The position numbers were made by a program, and so were the translations under genes. Of a stretch of 64,000 bases of DNA, positions 42,925 through 50,519 are shown piece after piece (positions within the stretch are counted from its first letter, which is position 1; each line of letters opens with the position of its first letter). The notes beneath the pieces are model-generated. The model had not been told where the DNA came from and did no database searches. It saw only the letters and a program-made list of their open reading frames with translations. The DNA comes from PLanc-01 sp034678485 (GTDB lineage: Bacteria; Planctomycetota; Phycisphaerae; Sedimentisphaerales; Anaerobacaceae): positions 37,732-101,731 of the forward strand of contig JAXDBU010000061.1 of assembly GCA_034678485.1 (NCBI GenBank), given 5' to 3'.

Positions 42925-44628
42925 ATGCTGACCAGAATGCAATCGAAAATGAAGCCCCCGGTCGGCGTCCCGATCCATCCGAGTCATCCGCTGGCTCGAG
43001 GTCTTGCCGGCTGCTGGCTTCTCAACGAGGGCGCCGGCAGCACTGCCCATGACGCCAGCGGACACCATCACGATGGTGTCTTCTCAGGGAACTCGGCATG
43101 GTCCCGAGGCCCGCTCGGCTGCACCGTCGAGTTCGATGGAGCCGACGACTGGATCACGATGGGGGACTGCCTCGATCCGGGCACGGAGGACATCACCCTC
43201 CTGGCCCTTGTGAATTACACTGTCACGCAACAGCCGAACGGCAATCACTACGGCGGCATCGCAGGCAAGGGGTATCTGGACGGCTCGAGCAAAGGGTACG
43301 GACTCTACGTGGACGCGAACAATCGGATCGCCTGGCAGATCCGCAGTCTGTCGTCTGTATCCGGGGTCGCGTCGAACAGTGCTTTGAACGACGGGGCCTG
43401 GCACCTGGCAATCGGAATCTGCGATCGCGACAGTTCCAGCGGCACGAGGCTCTACATCGATGCAGTACCACAGAACGCCACAGGCAATCCAACGGCTCTC
43501 GACGGGATCGACATCGATGGAGCAGCGGCGTTGGCCATCGGGTCGCGCCAGGCGGACGCCGGCACGTGGTACTGGGATTTTTCGGGCCGCGTCGCCATGG
43601 TCTGCGTGTGGAAACGCATCCTGGTCGAAGCGGAGATTCGCAGGCTGCAGCAGAATCCGTTCGAGATGTTCGCTCGCCGGCGTTCGATCTCCACAATCGC
43701 ATCCGGCGTCGGCTCCATCGTCTCCTGCACAGGTGCTTCCGCTGCAACTACCTCTCTGTCGGCGACGATGCGAGTCGCCAGGAACGTCACAGGGGTGACT
43801 GCGGCCACCACCTCGGTCAATGGCTCGCTCGGCGAAACGAACATCATCTCGCTGTCTGGAACGGTGTACGGCTTTTCGACTCTGCACGCGGCACTGTCCG
43901 TGTCGAGTGCCGAGTCGCCCGTCCATACGGCATCGCAAACCGACAGAGCCTGGTTGAGCGAAGCCCTTCTCAACGGCGCGACCCACACCGCATTCCTGCT
44001 CGGAACCGCGCTGGCGCAAGGGTGGTTCTGGACGCGACGGACCGGATGCACAGCGGTCTATCGAGGCGCGTGTCTCGCACAAGTGGACCTCGCCAGGATT
44101 CTGTACGTGGGCGAGCCGGATGCGCAGGACATCCCACTGCCTGCCTGTCTGTCCCATGTGCCGGGATCGACCTACTGCTACCTCATCCGACGATTCGACT
44201 CCTGCGGACGCCAGGAGGCAACCTGGCAGGCTGCGACCGTGCTTCGTATTGCATCGGACGGACAACGGGCTCCAAGCCGGCCCAATCCGGTTCACGGCCT
44301 CACGAGCAAACCGGCCGGCCCAGCGAACATGCAGCTCCTGTGGTTCTATTGTCCCCTGGATCAGGAGATTGCGCCGGGGCAGTTCAGAGTGTATCGCAGC
44401 GGCGTAACAGGAACAGGGGACCTCTCCACTCCGATAGCGGTGGTCCGCTACGATGGGCGGAGATTCTATGGCCTCCAGTGTGCCGGCCCGACGGACGACG
44501 CGGACACCTTCGTCGTCCGGGCCGCAAACGCCGCCGGGACCGAAGGCGAATCATCGACGGCCGTGATCCGTCGAGTCGAGAGTCCGGCCCTTGAGCCACC
44601 GGTGATCCTCACGGCAGCGTCCTTCTGA
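42925..44628 (+). CDS. LamG-domain virion protein (putative receptor-binding)
   Basis: 567 residues. Residues ~25-250 form a concanavalin A-like/LamG domain: LARGLAGCWLLNEGAGSTAH, TVEFDGADDWITMGDCLDPG, GAWHLAIGICDRDSSSGTRL, YWDFSGRVAMVCVWKRILVE, the last being the typical closing strand before LxxxP. Ser/Thr/Ala-rich linkers lead to a C-terminal FnIII-like region (MQLLWFYCPLDQEIAPGQFR). Likely a fibre or host-recognition protein. Largest of the tail genes apart from the next. Confidence 0.65.
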   Translation: MLTRMQSKMKPPVGVPIHPSHPLARGLAGCWLLNEGAGSTAHDASGHHHDGVFSGNSAWSRGPLGCTVEFDGADDWITMGDCLDPGTEDITLLALVNYTVTQQPNGNHYGGIAGKGYLDGSSKGYGLYVDANNRIAWQIRSLSSVSGVASNSALNDGAWHLAIGICDRDSSSGTRLYIDAVPQNATGNPTALDGIDIDGAAALAIGSRQADAGTWYWDFSGRVAMVCVWKRILVEAEIRRLQQNPFEMFARRRSISTIASGVGSIVSCTGASAATTSLSATMRVARNVTGVTAATTSVNGSLGETNIISLSGTVYGFSTLHAALSVSSAESPVHTASQTDRAWLSEALLNGATHTAFLLGTALAQGWFWTRRTGCTAVYRGACLAQVDLARILYVGEPDAQDIPLPACLSHVPGSTYCYLIRRFDSCGRQEATWQAATVLRIASDGQRAPSRPNPVHGLTSKPAGPANMQLLWFYCPLDQEIAPGQFRVYRSGVTGTGDLSTPIAVVRYDGRRFYGLQCAGPTDDADTFVVRAANAAGTEGESSTAVIRRVESPALEPPVILTAASF

Positions 44629-44647
44629 TCGATTCGGAGAACAACCG

Positions 44648-46468
44648 ATGAGCAATACGACCGAACTGTTTCAACCGGAATACGCGAGACGGGACGTCCC
44701 TGGCGCCACGGTGATCGTATACCTCGACGGTGACTTGTGTGACGATCTGGCGCCGGTCGAGGTCGTTCGCGGCACGTGGCCCGACTTCGGCTGGGCCAGA
44801 CTGACCTGCAATCCGCAGGCAAGAGTCACGGAATCGCAAGAGGACCGGTTTGCGATGGGCCGCCAGATCCGTCTTCAACAGATCTACAATCGCTGCCCGC
44901 CGGAGGTCGTGCTTGATGAGCTGACGTTGTTCGTCGGGCGGATCGAGGGCGTCGAAACGACGATGCGTTCAGGAGAACAGAGAATTGAACTCATCGCCAG
45001 GGATTTCAGTGCAGCGCTTCGACGCATCACGGTCTACGGACGGCGTGTCCTCCAAAACGACAACTCGACCATCCTGCTGGCCGGTCTGGATACCGTGTTC
45101 AACCCGCTCGGACAGGGAAACGCCACCATCGAGCCGGTGTGGGTCCAGGGCCGATCCCGAGTGGTCTTTTCACCAGGTTCCACCGAGGCAAACGCCTGGA
45201 CGTGCGCCGGTGCAATTCACTATCTGCTGGCCGAGTACGCGCCCCCCGGCTCGCTCCACCGGCCCAGCATGGAGGAGTTGCTCGCCTTGACGGAATCCCG
45301 GTTCCTGCGGGATCTCGATGTCACCGGCTTGAGCCTGCTGGAGGCCTTGCATCGGTGTTGCCGGGCCGCCGACGTCCAGTTCCAGTTCATGCCCCGCCTG
45401 GCGGAGTCCGGCCCGACCCAGGCCATCGTCTTCTATCGAAACGGCCGGGGCCCCACCATCGAGCTGAACTGCCAGCCGGCCGGCGAATCGCTGAACCTGT
45501 CTCAGACGAGCGTCGCCGCGATGCACAGCGAACGGAGCTTCCATCCTGTCACCCATCGCTACATCGGCCAGGGCGATTTCAAGGCCTACGAGGCGACGTT
45601 CGAGCTGGTGACGGCCTGGGACCCGGCACTGGAGGGAACCGATTACAGCGTCTTCTGCCCTTCGACCAACGCTCAATTCCATCAGGTCAAGGACGTCTAT
45701 CGCAAGTGGTGTCTGAACGAGGCGGGCGACTATAGCGGCAGCCCATACAACCAGGGCGAGCCATACGACTTCTCCTCTGTCTTCGGGCAAAGGCCGTACG
45801 TCCGTCGCCGGCGCCGCTTCTGGCCTGCGTTGAGCACGGACGCCCACGGCGACTCGCTGGGCTACGTCCTCCAGGTTTCGTATGACAACGGCATGAACTG
45901 GTGGGGATACCCTCACGCCTTCAGCAATCTCCTGGGCGAATGCGGGATCTGGCTCAGCAGCGATCAGCTCGACGTGGACACGTGGGTCGCCGCCCTCAAG
46001 GGCGTGCTCCGGCTGCGAATCACCGCATCGGTGACAAGCGATGAACGCCTGACCTGCATAATCGCCGACGGCCCGGTAGGTTCGACGATTCCCGTCGTCG
46101 ATCACGTGCTGACCCTGCCGCGCCAGTTCGCGTACCGCAAGGTTTGCGTCCACAGCGTGTTTGCCGGGACTTCAGCCAATGGACTCGGCGTCCCTGACGA
46201 AGCGGATGATTCCGCCGCATTGCATCAGTTCGTCCGTCGGCAGGCCCTCGCAGACCCCGCGGTCATCGAGACGATCGACGTGCAGACTCCCACGCTCCGA
46301 CTGCACCTGCGCCCGGGGGACACAGTGACATCGAGCCCCGAGAGCCGCGACCTGCTGAGTTGTCGCCGGGACGGTCGCAGCATCGTGTGGATCGAACGGA
46401 TCCACATGGATTTTGCCAATCAATGCACGAACCTTCGCCTGGTCCGCCAGCGGATGTACGAAGCATAG
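44648..46468 (+). CDS. Large virion protein, baseplate- or hub-like, tentative
   Basis: 606 residues. The N-terminal half (GATVIVYLDGDLCDDLAPVE, GWARLTCNPQARVTESQED) is beta-rich and followed by RSGEQRIELIARDFSAALRR, as in the ring domains of tail-hub or late-control-type proteins. The middle has FLRDLDVTGLSLLEALHRCC and QFMPRLAESGPTQAIVFYRN. The C-terminal portion resembles an adhesion module. GGAGAA precedes the ATG. No lysozyme or peptidase motif recognised. Confidence 0.5.
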   Translation: MSNTTELFQPEYARRDVPGATVIVYLDGDLCDDLAPVEVVRGTWPDFGWARLTCNPQARVTESQEDRFAMGRQIRLQQIYNRCPPEVVLDELTLFVGRIEGVETTMRSGEQRIELIARDFSAALRRITVYGRRVLQNDNSTILLAGLDTVFNPLGQGNATIEPVWVQGRSRVVFSPGSTEANAWTCAGAIHYLLAEYAPPGSLHRPSMEELLALTESRFLRDLDVTGLSLLEALHRCCRAADVQFQFMPRLAESGPTQAIVFYRNGRGPTIELNCQPAGESLNLSQTSVAAMHSERSFHPVTHRYIGQGDFKAYEATFELVTAWDPALEGTDYSVFCPSTNAQFHQVKDVYRKWCLNEAGDYSGSPYNQGEPYDFSSVFGQRPYVRRRRRFWPALSTDAHGDSLGYVLQVSYDNGMNWWGYPHAFSNLLGECGIWLSSDQLDVDTWVAALKGVLRLRITASVTSDERLTCIIADGPVGSTIPVVDHVLTLPRQFAYRKVCVHSVFAGTSANGLGVPDEADDSAALHQFVRRQALADPAVIETIDVQTPTLRLHLRPGDTVTSSPESRDLLSCRRDGRSIVWIERIHMDFANQCTNLRLVRQRMYEA

Positions 46469-46495
46469 TGTCTTGTCCCAACTGATGGGTGGGTT

Positions 46496-46629
46496 GTCAT
46501 GCTGAACGCAGTGAAGCACCTGGGCATCGGAGCGGAACGTCTCTTCCGCAATCGCACCCGACCTCTCATTGGCAGGCCGGACTCTCTCGGAAGACTCAGA
46601 GCCTGCCCTGAACAGAGTGAAGGGATGAC
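46496..46629. repeat. Family D repeat in the tail gene cluster
   Basis: GTCATGCTGAACGCAGTGAA start; contains CTCGGAAGACTCAGAGCCTG; ends GGGATGAC. Occupies most of the 222-base gap. Confidence 0.7.
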
Positions 46630-46690
46630 AATTGTCGGATGAGCGGCGACCGGGCAACAGGCCCGACTGACACGCCGCAAGGAGCATCAC

Positions 46691-47023
46691 ATGGACAATC
46701 GCTACGTTACCGATCAGCAGCAGGTCCTGGCCGACATGGCTCGAACCGGTTCGCAGAACCGCGCGGAGACCTCCGCCCTCGTCGCCGCAGGGGGGATCGC
46801 CCGGACCTGGCCGGTCAAGATCAAGAGCCATGTAGACCACAACGTCTATCTGGTTTGTGCGGTCGCGATCGGAGACACCGGCTCCGTCCCTGTCGAATTC
46901 GGGGAGCAGGTGGAAGCGGTGAATCTGGCGGAGTCGTTCCTGAGCCAGGGGACGCTCTCGGCCGGCACCTACGCGGTCCTGCACCGCCTGGGCGAGAAGA
47001 ATGTCTTCTACGCAATCCCGTGA
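46691..47023 (+). CDS. Small virion-associated protein, unknown
   Basis: 110 residues. MDNRYVTDQQQVLADMARTG, a helical N terminus, then TWPVKIKSHVDHNVYLVCAV and PVEFGEQVEAVNLAESFLSQ, beta-rich. No family recognised. AAGGAG lies seven bases before the ATG. The stop overlaps an ATG of the next frame (TGATG). Confidence 0.5.
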   Translation: MDNRYVTDQQQVLADMARTGSQNRAETSALVAAGGIARTWPVKIKSHVDHNVYLVCAVAIGDTGSVPVEFGEQVEAVNLAESFLSQGTLSAGTYAVLHRLGEKNVFYAIP

Positions 47024-47043
47024 TGAGCATGAGGAATCGAAAC

Positions 47044-47319
47044 ATGACCAGAGAGAACTCCATCCGCTGGCGGCTCGACCGCCGGATCAACCTGTCGGTC
47101 CTGCTGCAACTGATGGTCCTCGCGTCGCTGATCCTCGGGAGCTGGGTGAACCTCCAGCGACAACTCGACCTGCTCCAGCACGACGTCGCGACGCTGCTGC
47201 AAAGCCAGAAGGACTTCCAGCAGAGACTCGAAACACTCTCGGAGCGAAGCCTGTCCTGCGAATACCGACTCCAGACCGCCGAGAAACAGCTCGCAGGTCC
47301 GACGCGGACAATTCCGTAG
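47044..47319 (+). CDS. One-span coiled-coil protein, holin- or spanin-like by position
   Basis: 91 residues. A basic N terminus, one membrane span (LSVLLQLMVLASLILGSWV), then an amphipathic coiled coil LQRQLDLLQHDVATLLQSQK and QQRLETLSERSLSCEYRLQT. The layout is that of many small phage membrane proteins near lysis or tail genes. Start at 47044 is preceded by GAGGAA ten bases upstream; the ATG at 47023, overlapping the previous stop, is the alternative. Its TAG stop lies in a family C repeat. Confidence 0.55.
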   Translation: MTRENSIRWRLDRRINLSVLLQLMVLASLILGSWVNLQRQLDLLQHDVATLLQSQKDFQQRLETLSERSLSCEYRLQTAEKQLAGPTRTIP

Positions 47320-47334
47320 GGTGTGCCGTGCACC
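47316..47334. repeat. Family C repeat supplying a stop codon and ending an SPL-like remnant
   Basis: GTAGGGTGTGCCGTGCACC. Its TAG terminates the coiled-coil gene on the plus strand; on the minus strand it is where the radical-SAM remnant breaks off. Confidence 0.6.
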
Positions 47335-47727
47335 ATCAACTCGCTGGGCCCAAGTCGCGGCGCCAATCTCGCAAGTCTCGATCATTCGTTGCGTGTTCAG
47401 GCTCCACGACACGACAGCCTGAGGGTTGGCGGCACATTGCAGGAGACCGTTGATGTTGGCGCTCTTGGCCAGCAACATCAGATAGGCATTCGGCAGAGCA
47501 GCAAACAAGGGGACCAGCCGCTCTGTCAGCAACGCGACGTGGTCCAGCGCAAGGCTGTCGAGCATCTCTCCCATATTGAAGGCAATCGTACCGACGCTGC
47601 CGATCCACAAGTTCCACGCGAGCCTCCGGGAACATCCCAAGGATCCGCTGTGCCTCAGGGTCTCGCTGCACCTTCCGCCACAGGAGGATCGTACGAGGTT
47701 TGAACGCTCCGGCCGTATCCATCATGG
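47335..47727 (-). pseudogene. Remnant of a spore-photoproduct-lyase-like radical SAM protein
   Basis: Two pieces in different frames. The first encodes FKPRTILLWRKVQRDPEAQR followed by ILGMFPEARVEL, the N-terminal pattern of SPL-type proteins. The second encodes GEMLDSLALDHVALLTERLV, LMLLAKSANINGLLQ and QAVVSWSLNTQRMIETCEIG, matching the middle of the same family (DSLALD, LLTKSxN, VxSWSLNxP). The Fe-S CxxxCxxC segment expected between them is missing, and the C terminus is cut at a family C hairpin. Clearly non-functional. It sits on the opposite strand inside the viral operon. Confidence 0.6.
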
Positions 47728-47808
47728 TCTCCGTCGCAGAGCTGCTCACCGACTGTCACCGTATCCGAAAGCCAGAGACAAATTCATATCCGAATCAGGG
47801 AGACAACC

Positions 47809-48426
47809 ATGCAGAGAATCAATTCGGGCAGAACAAGCATTTCCCTTGTCGTTGGCGCTCTCGTGTGCAGCGTCGCTATGACGCTTTCAATTGCTGGCTG
47901 CGAAGGGCTGCGTCTGGCGCCGAGCGAGAAGCAGAAGCAGAACGCCTGGCTGCACAGTCGGACCGCCGCCGCGGCTGCTGCGACCGCCGAGAGCGAGCAG
48001 ACCTCGCAACAGCTCCAGGCGCTCACGCAACTGTCCGAGGTGCAGAGCCAGGCGCTGGCAACCTATTGCGGCCTACCCAAAGAGCTACCCCAAGCCCAGA
48101 CGACCGAGCAGATCCTCGCCCAGTCGAACTGGCAACTGGCCAGCGACGCGTTGACCGAATCCGCCGAGAGGCCGGACGTCTGGGAAGTCGCGGATTCCGC
48201 GATGGACGTCGGCATCGGCCTCGCGGCCCTCTTCGGCGGCGTCTTCGGCACCCAGGCGGTCCGCTTCCTCCAGGACGCCCGCGCCAAGTCCAAAGCCCTC
48301 AAGGAAATCATCCAGGGCAACGAGTTGTTCAAGCAGCAGAACGCCGACCAGGCGGCCGCCTTCAAGGCTGCCCAGCAGAACCAGTCGCCCGAGACCCGTC
48401 AGCTCGTCACCGCGATGAAGAGCTAA
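47809..48426 (+). CDS. Phage-cluster lipoprotein with membrane segment
   Basis: 205 residues. The signal peptide ends SIAGC, a lipobox (Cys about residue 31). Next comes a Gln/Ala/Ser-rich helical region, AAAAAATAESEQTSQQLQAL and SEVQSQALATYCGLPKELPQ. A hydrophobic stretch DVGIGLAALFGGVFGTQAVR and a basic helical end follow. Last gene of the structural operon by strand and spacing. It could be a spanin-like or envelope-interacting lipoprotein. GGGAGA precedes the ATG. Confidence 0.6.
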   Translation: MQRINSGRTSISLVVGALVCSVAMTLSIAGCEGLRLAPSEKQKQNAWLHSRTAAAAAATAESEQTSQQLQALTQLSEVQSQALATYCGLPKELPQAQTTEQILAQSNWQLASDALTESAERPDVWEVADSAMDVGIGLAALFGGVFGTQAVRFLQDARAKSKALKEIIQGNELFKQQNADQAAAFKAAQQNQSPETRQLVTAMKS

Positions 48427-48473
48427 TACCGCTGCGGCACTCCGTCTTGGTGGCTGAGAGGACGCACAGACGA

Positions 48474-48640
48474 TTATTCTTCTTCCAGGATTGTGACGAT
48501 GCCGCGATCTCCGTCCACGCAGAGGAGTTGGCCGGTCTGGATGGTTCTCGGCGCGGGGCCGACGTTGACGACCGCGGGGATGCCGTACTCGCGGGCGATG
48601 ATTGCACCGTGCGAGAAGCCCGACATTCCTTGATCGCATC
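48474..48640 (-). pseudogene. Orphan C-terminal fragment of a dikinase swivel (His) domain
   Basis: Minus-strand reading: MSGFSHGAIIAREYGIPAVV, then NVGP and IQTGQLLCVDGDRGIVTILE to a stop at 48474-48476. It is strongly similar in DNA and protein to the last ~45 codons of the gene at 50520-53120 (LSHGSIIAREYGIP, IQTGQLLRVDGDRG). Nothing upstream matches, so it is a detached fragment, probably left by a duplication or recombination. It retains the catalytic histidine. Confidence 0.7.
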
Positions 48641-48682
48641 GAGGCACACTTCCTGTTCACCGTCGGACCGGCGGCTCACAAG

Positions 48683-49816
48683 TCATGGAAGCACAGGAGT
48701 GTGGCTTTGCCGACGACGGGATCGGCGGACAAAGAAGATGTACCAGGGCGCAATGGCCGCCAAGGCTGCGCCGGAGGCGGTCGCGCCGATTGCGGCGCCG
48801 TTTGGCAGGGTGATTTTCCGATAGTCTTCGGGGATGTTGGGGAGGAACTTCGCTTCGTCGATTGGAAGACCCCACGTGAAGGTGTCGTCCACGATTCGGA
48901 GATGCGCTTTCTCGAAGAGACTCACGACGCAAGGTGCGATTTCGCCTTCCGCTTCATTGCGGATGGGCAGCTTGGTTTCCGGATCGATCCAGGCTCGCGC
49001 AGTCACGTCGCCCACACTGAGGAAAAATGGAGCGAGTTTCCCGTGGAGCTCTTTCGGCATTCGCTTACTCCAGTCCGTTGCTTCGAACCCGATCGCGTTG
49101 ATGCCATCGATCTGTTTGGGACCGATCTTCCGGTAGTCGCCGGACTGATAGAGCATCTTGATGAACCCTTGAATCGTGAGTCCGGCCATCGCGTCCCGAT
49201 AGTCTTGCGACAACGGGAAACGAACGTACATCTTGGCAAGCGGAAACAGGAAGGTCGCGACGCCCTGGCTGTCGGCGCAGGCATGTGCGAGCAGTTCGCC
49301 GTCTTCCGTATACACCAGGTTGGCATAACCTTGGGGTGACACATAGGTCTCCGAAAAGAGCGTCCAGGTATAGGAACCGTCTTTCTGGGCAACGAGGTTC
49401 TTCTTGAACAACTCTTCGAATCCCGGCGGCACGAAAGCCGGTTTCCGGCTGAAACAGAGCGTTCTCTTCCCGGTCGCCAGGACGGTCTCTTGTGCTTGTA
49501 CAGCTTCTTGAACATCCGCCAGGACAACGCTCTCCGGCACGATTCCATGACCGCCCGGGAACAGAAAGGAAACCGCGACCAGAACCAAGACCGCTGCGCC
49601 CGCCAACCTTGTGTATCGACTTGTCATAATACACCTCCCTATCTGGATCAGTTGCATTCTTCGATTCATCGCCGGCCGGGCGAATCCCGTCTGCACGAAC
49701 TTCGCGTCCTCGGGGAACTTGCGGGCCCACTGCTCGAAGTCGAACGAGGCCGGCTCGCGGCGCAGATGCCCGGCGAGCATTTCGTCCAGCCGATCCATGT
49801 CATCTTCCCGTTTCAT
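48683..49816 (-). CDS. Anti-sigma-factor-like membrane protein
   Basis: 377 residues. The N-terminal cytosolic segment DRLDEMLAGHLRREPASFDF ... EQWARKFPEDAKF is typical of planctomycete anti-sigma proteins. A single membrane span follows (LAGAAVLVLVAVSFLFPGGH). The large extracytosolic domain carries beta-rich parts (WTLFSETYVSPQGYANLVYT) and ends in a second hydrophobic stretch (AAIGATASGAALAAIAPWYI) with a basic tail. Encoded 13 bases after the ECF sigma gene, so probably its partner. Related DUF-type proteins sense or bind envelope components. Confidence 0.75.
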   Translation of the reverse strand: MKREDDMDRLDEMLAGHLRREPASFDFEQWARKFPEDAKFVQTGFARPAMNRRMQLIQIGRCIMTSRYTRLAGAAVLVLVAVSFLFPGGHGIVPESVVLADVQEAVQAQETVLATGKRTLCFSRKPAFVPPGFEELFKKNLVAQKDGSYTWTLFSETYVSPQGYANLVYTEDGELLAHACADSQGVATFLFPLAKMYVRFPLSQDYRDAMAGLTIQGFIKMLYQSGDYRKIGPKQIDGINAIGFEATDWSKRMPKELHGKLAPFFLSVGDVTARAWIDPETKLPIRNEAEGEIAPCVVSLFEKAHLRIVDDTFTWGLPIDEAKFLPNIPEDYRKITLPNGAAIGATASGAALAAIAPWYIFFVRRSRRRQSHTPVLP

Positions 49817-49829
49817 GAGTGTTCACAGT

Positions 49830-50360
49830 CTACAATTCGAATCCGTTTGCCTTCAGGAACGCCGCGATCTGCCTTTTGGCCCGCCGAAGCCGGCCGTCGA
49901 TGGATTGCGGCGTCGCGCCGAGGGTATTGCCCATTTGTTCGTAGCTCATTCCGTCGTAGAACCGCAAGAAGACCACCTCGCGAAGACGCGGCGGCAGCCG
50001 TCGCACTGCTTCGGTCAAGACTTCGTTCTGGGCGTCTTGGCACGGGTCCGACTCCGGCGGCGAATGGTGTTCGGCAGACGCCCGGCGCCTTATGCGGTCT
50101 CGGAGCATGTCCTTCGCCACGTTCCGGCAGATCGCCGCCGCCCAGGCGCCAAACCGCCCAGGCTCCTTTAGCTTGGGAAGCTGCCGGCAGGCGTGCGCGA
50201 GGGCCTCCTGCGCAGCATCCTCCGCTAGATGCCGGTCCAGCAGAATCGAGTCTGCCACCGCGATCAGCGGAGAGTAGTGCCGCCGACACAACTGCTCGAA
50301 GCTCTCCGGGTCTGCCTGCAAGGCTCGCCGGACAAGGATGTCATCCTCAGCGTTCGTCAT
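49830..50360 (-). CDS. ECF-type RNA polymerase sigma factor
   Basis: 176 residues. Sigma region 2: LVRRALQADPESFEQLCRRH and AEDAAQEALAHACRQLPKLK. Sigma region 4: LREVVFLRFYDGMSYEQMGN then TPQSIDGRLRRAKRQI. Typical short ECF sigma without other domains; its partner anti-sigma follows. It probably controls its own operon and others in response to an envelope signal. No autoregulated promoter could be picked with confidence in the 160-base spacer upstream. Confidence 0.9.
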   Translation of the reverse strand: MTNAEDDILVRRALQADPESFEQLCRRHYSPLIAVADSILLDRHLAEDAAQEALAHACRQLPKLKEPGRFGAWAAAICRNVAKDMLRDRIRRRASAEHHSPPESDPCQDAQNEVLTEAVRRLPPRLREVVFLRFYDGMSYEQMGNTLGATPQSIDGRLRRAKRQIAAFLKANGFEL

Positions 50361-50519
50361 GCGTCCATCACTACGTCTTCAGAGCCGCTCTGTACTTCTG
50401 CTATTATGTCCCCGGTCGCCCCGAAGAATCGGCGCAAAAATCCAGAATCTAATGAAAAAGCCCTGCGGAATGCCACAAGGCTCCTGCTTCCGCGAGCGGA
50501 GCATTCAGAGGAGTCCGCT

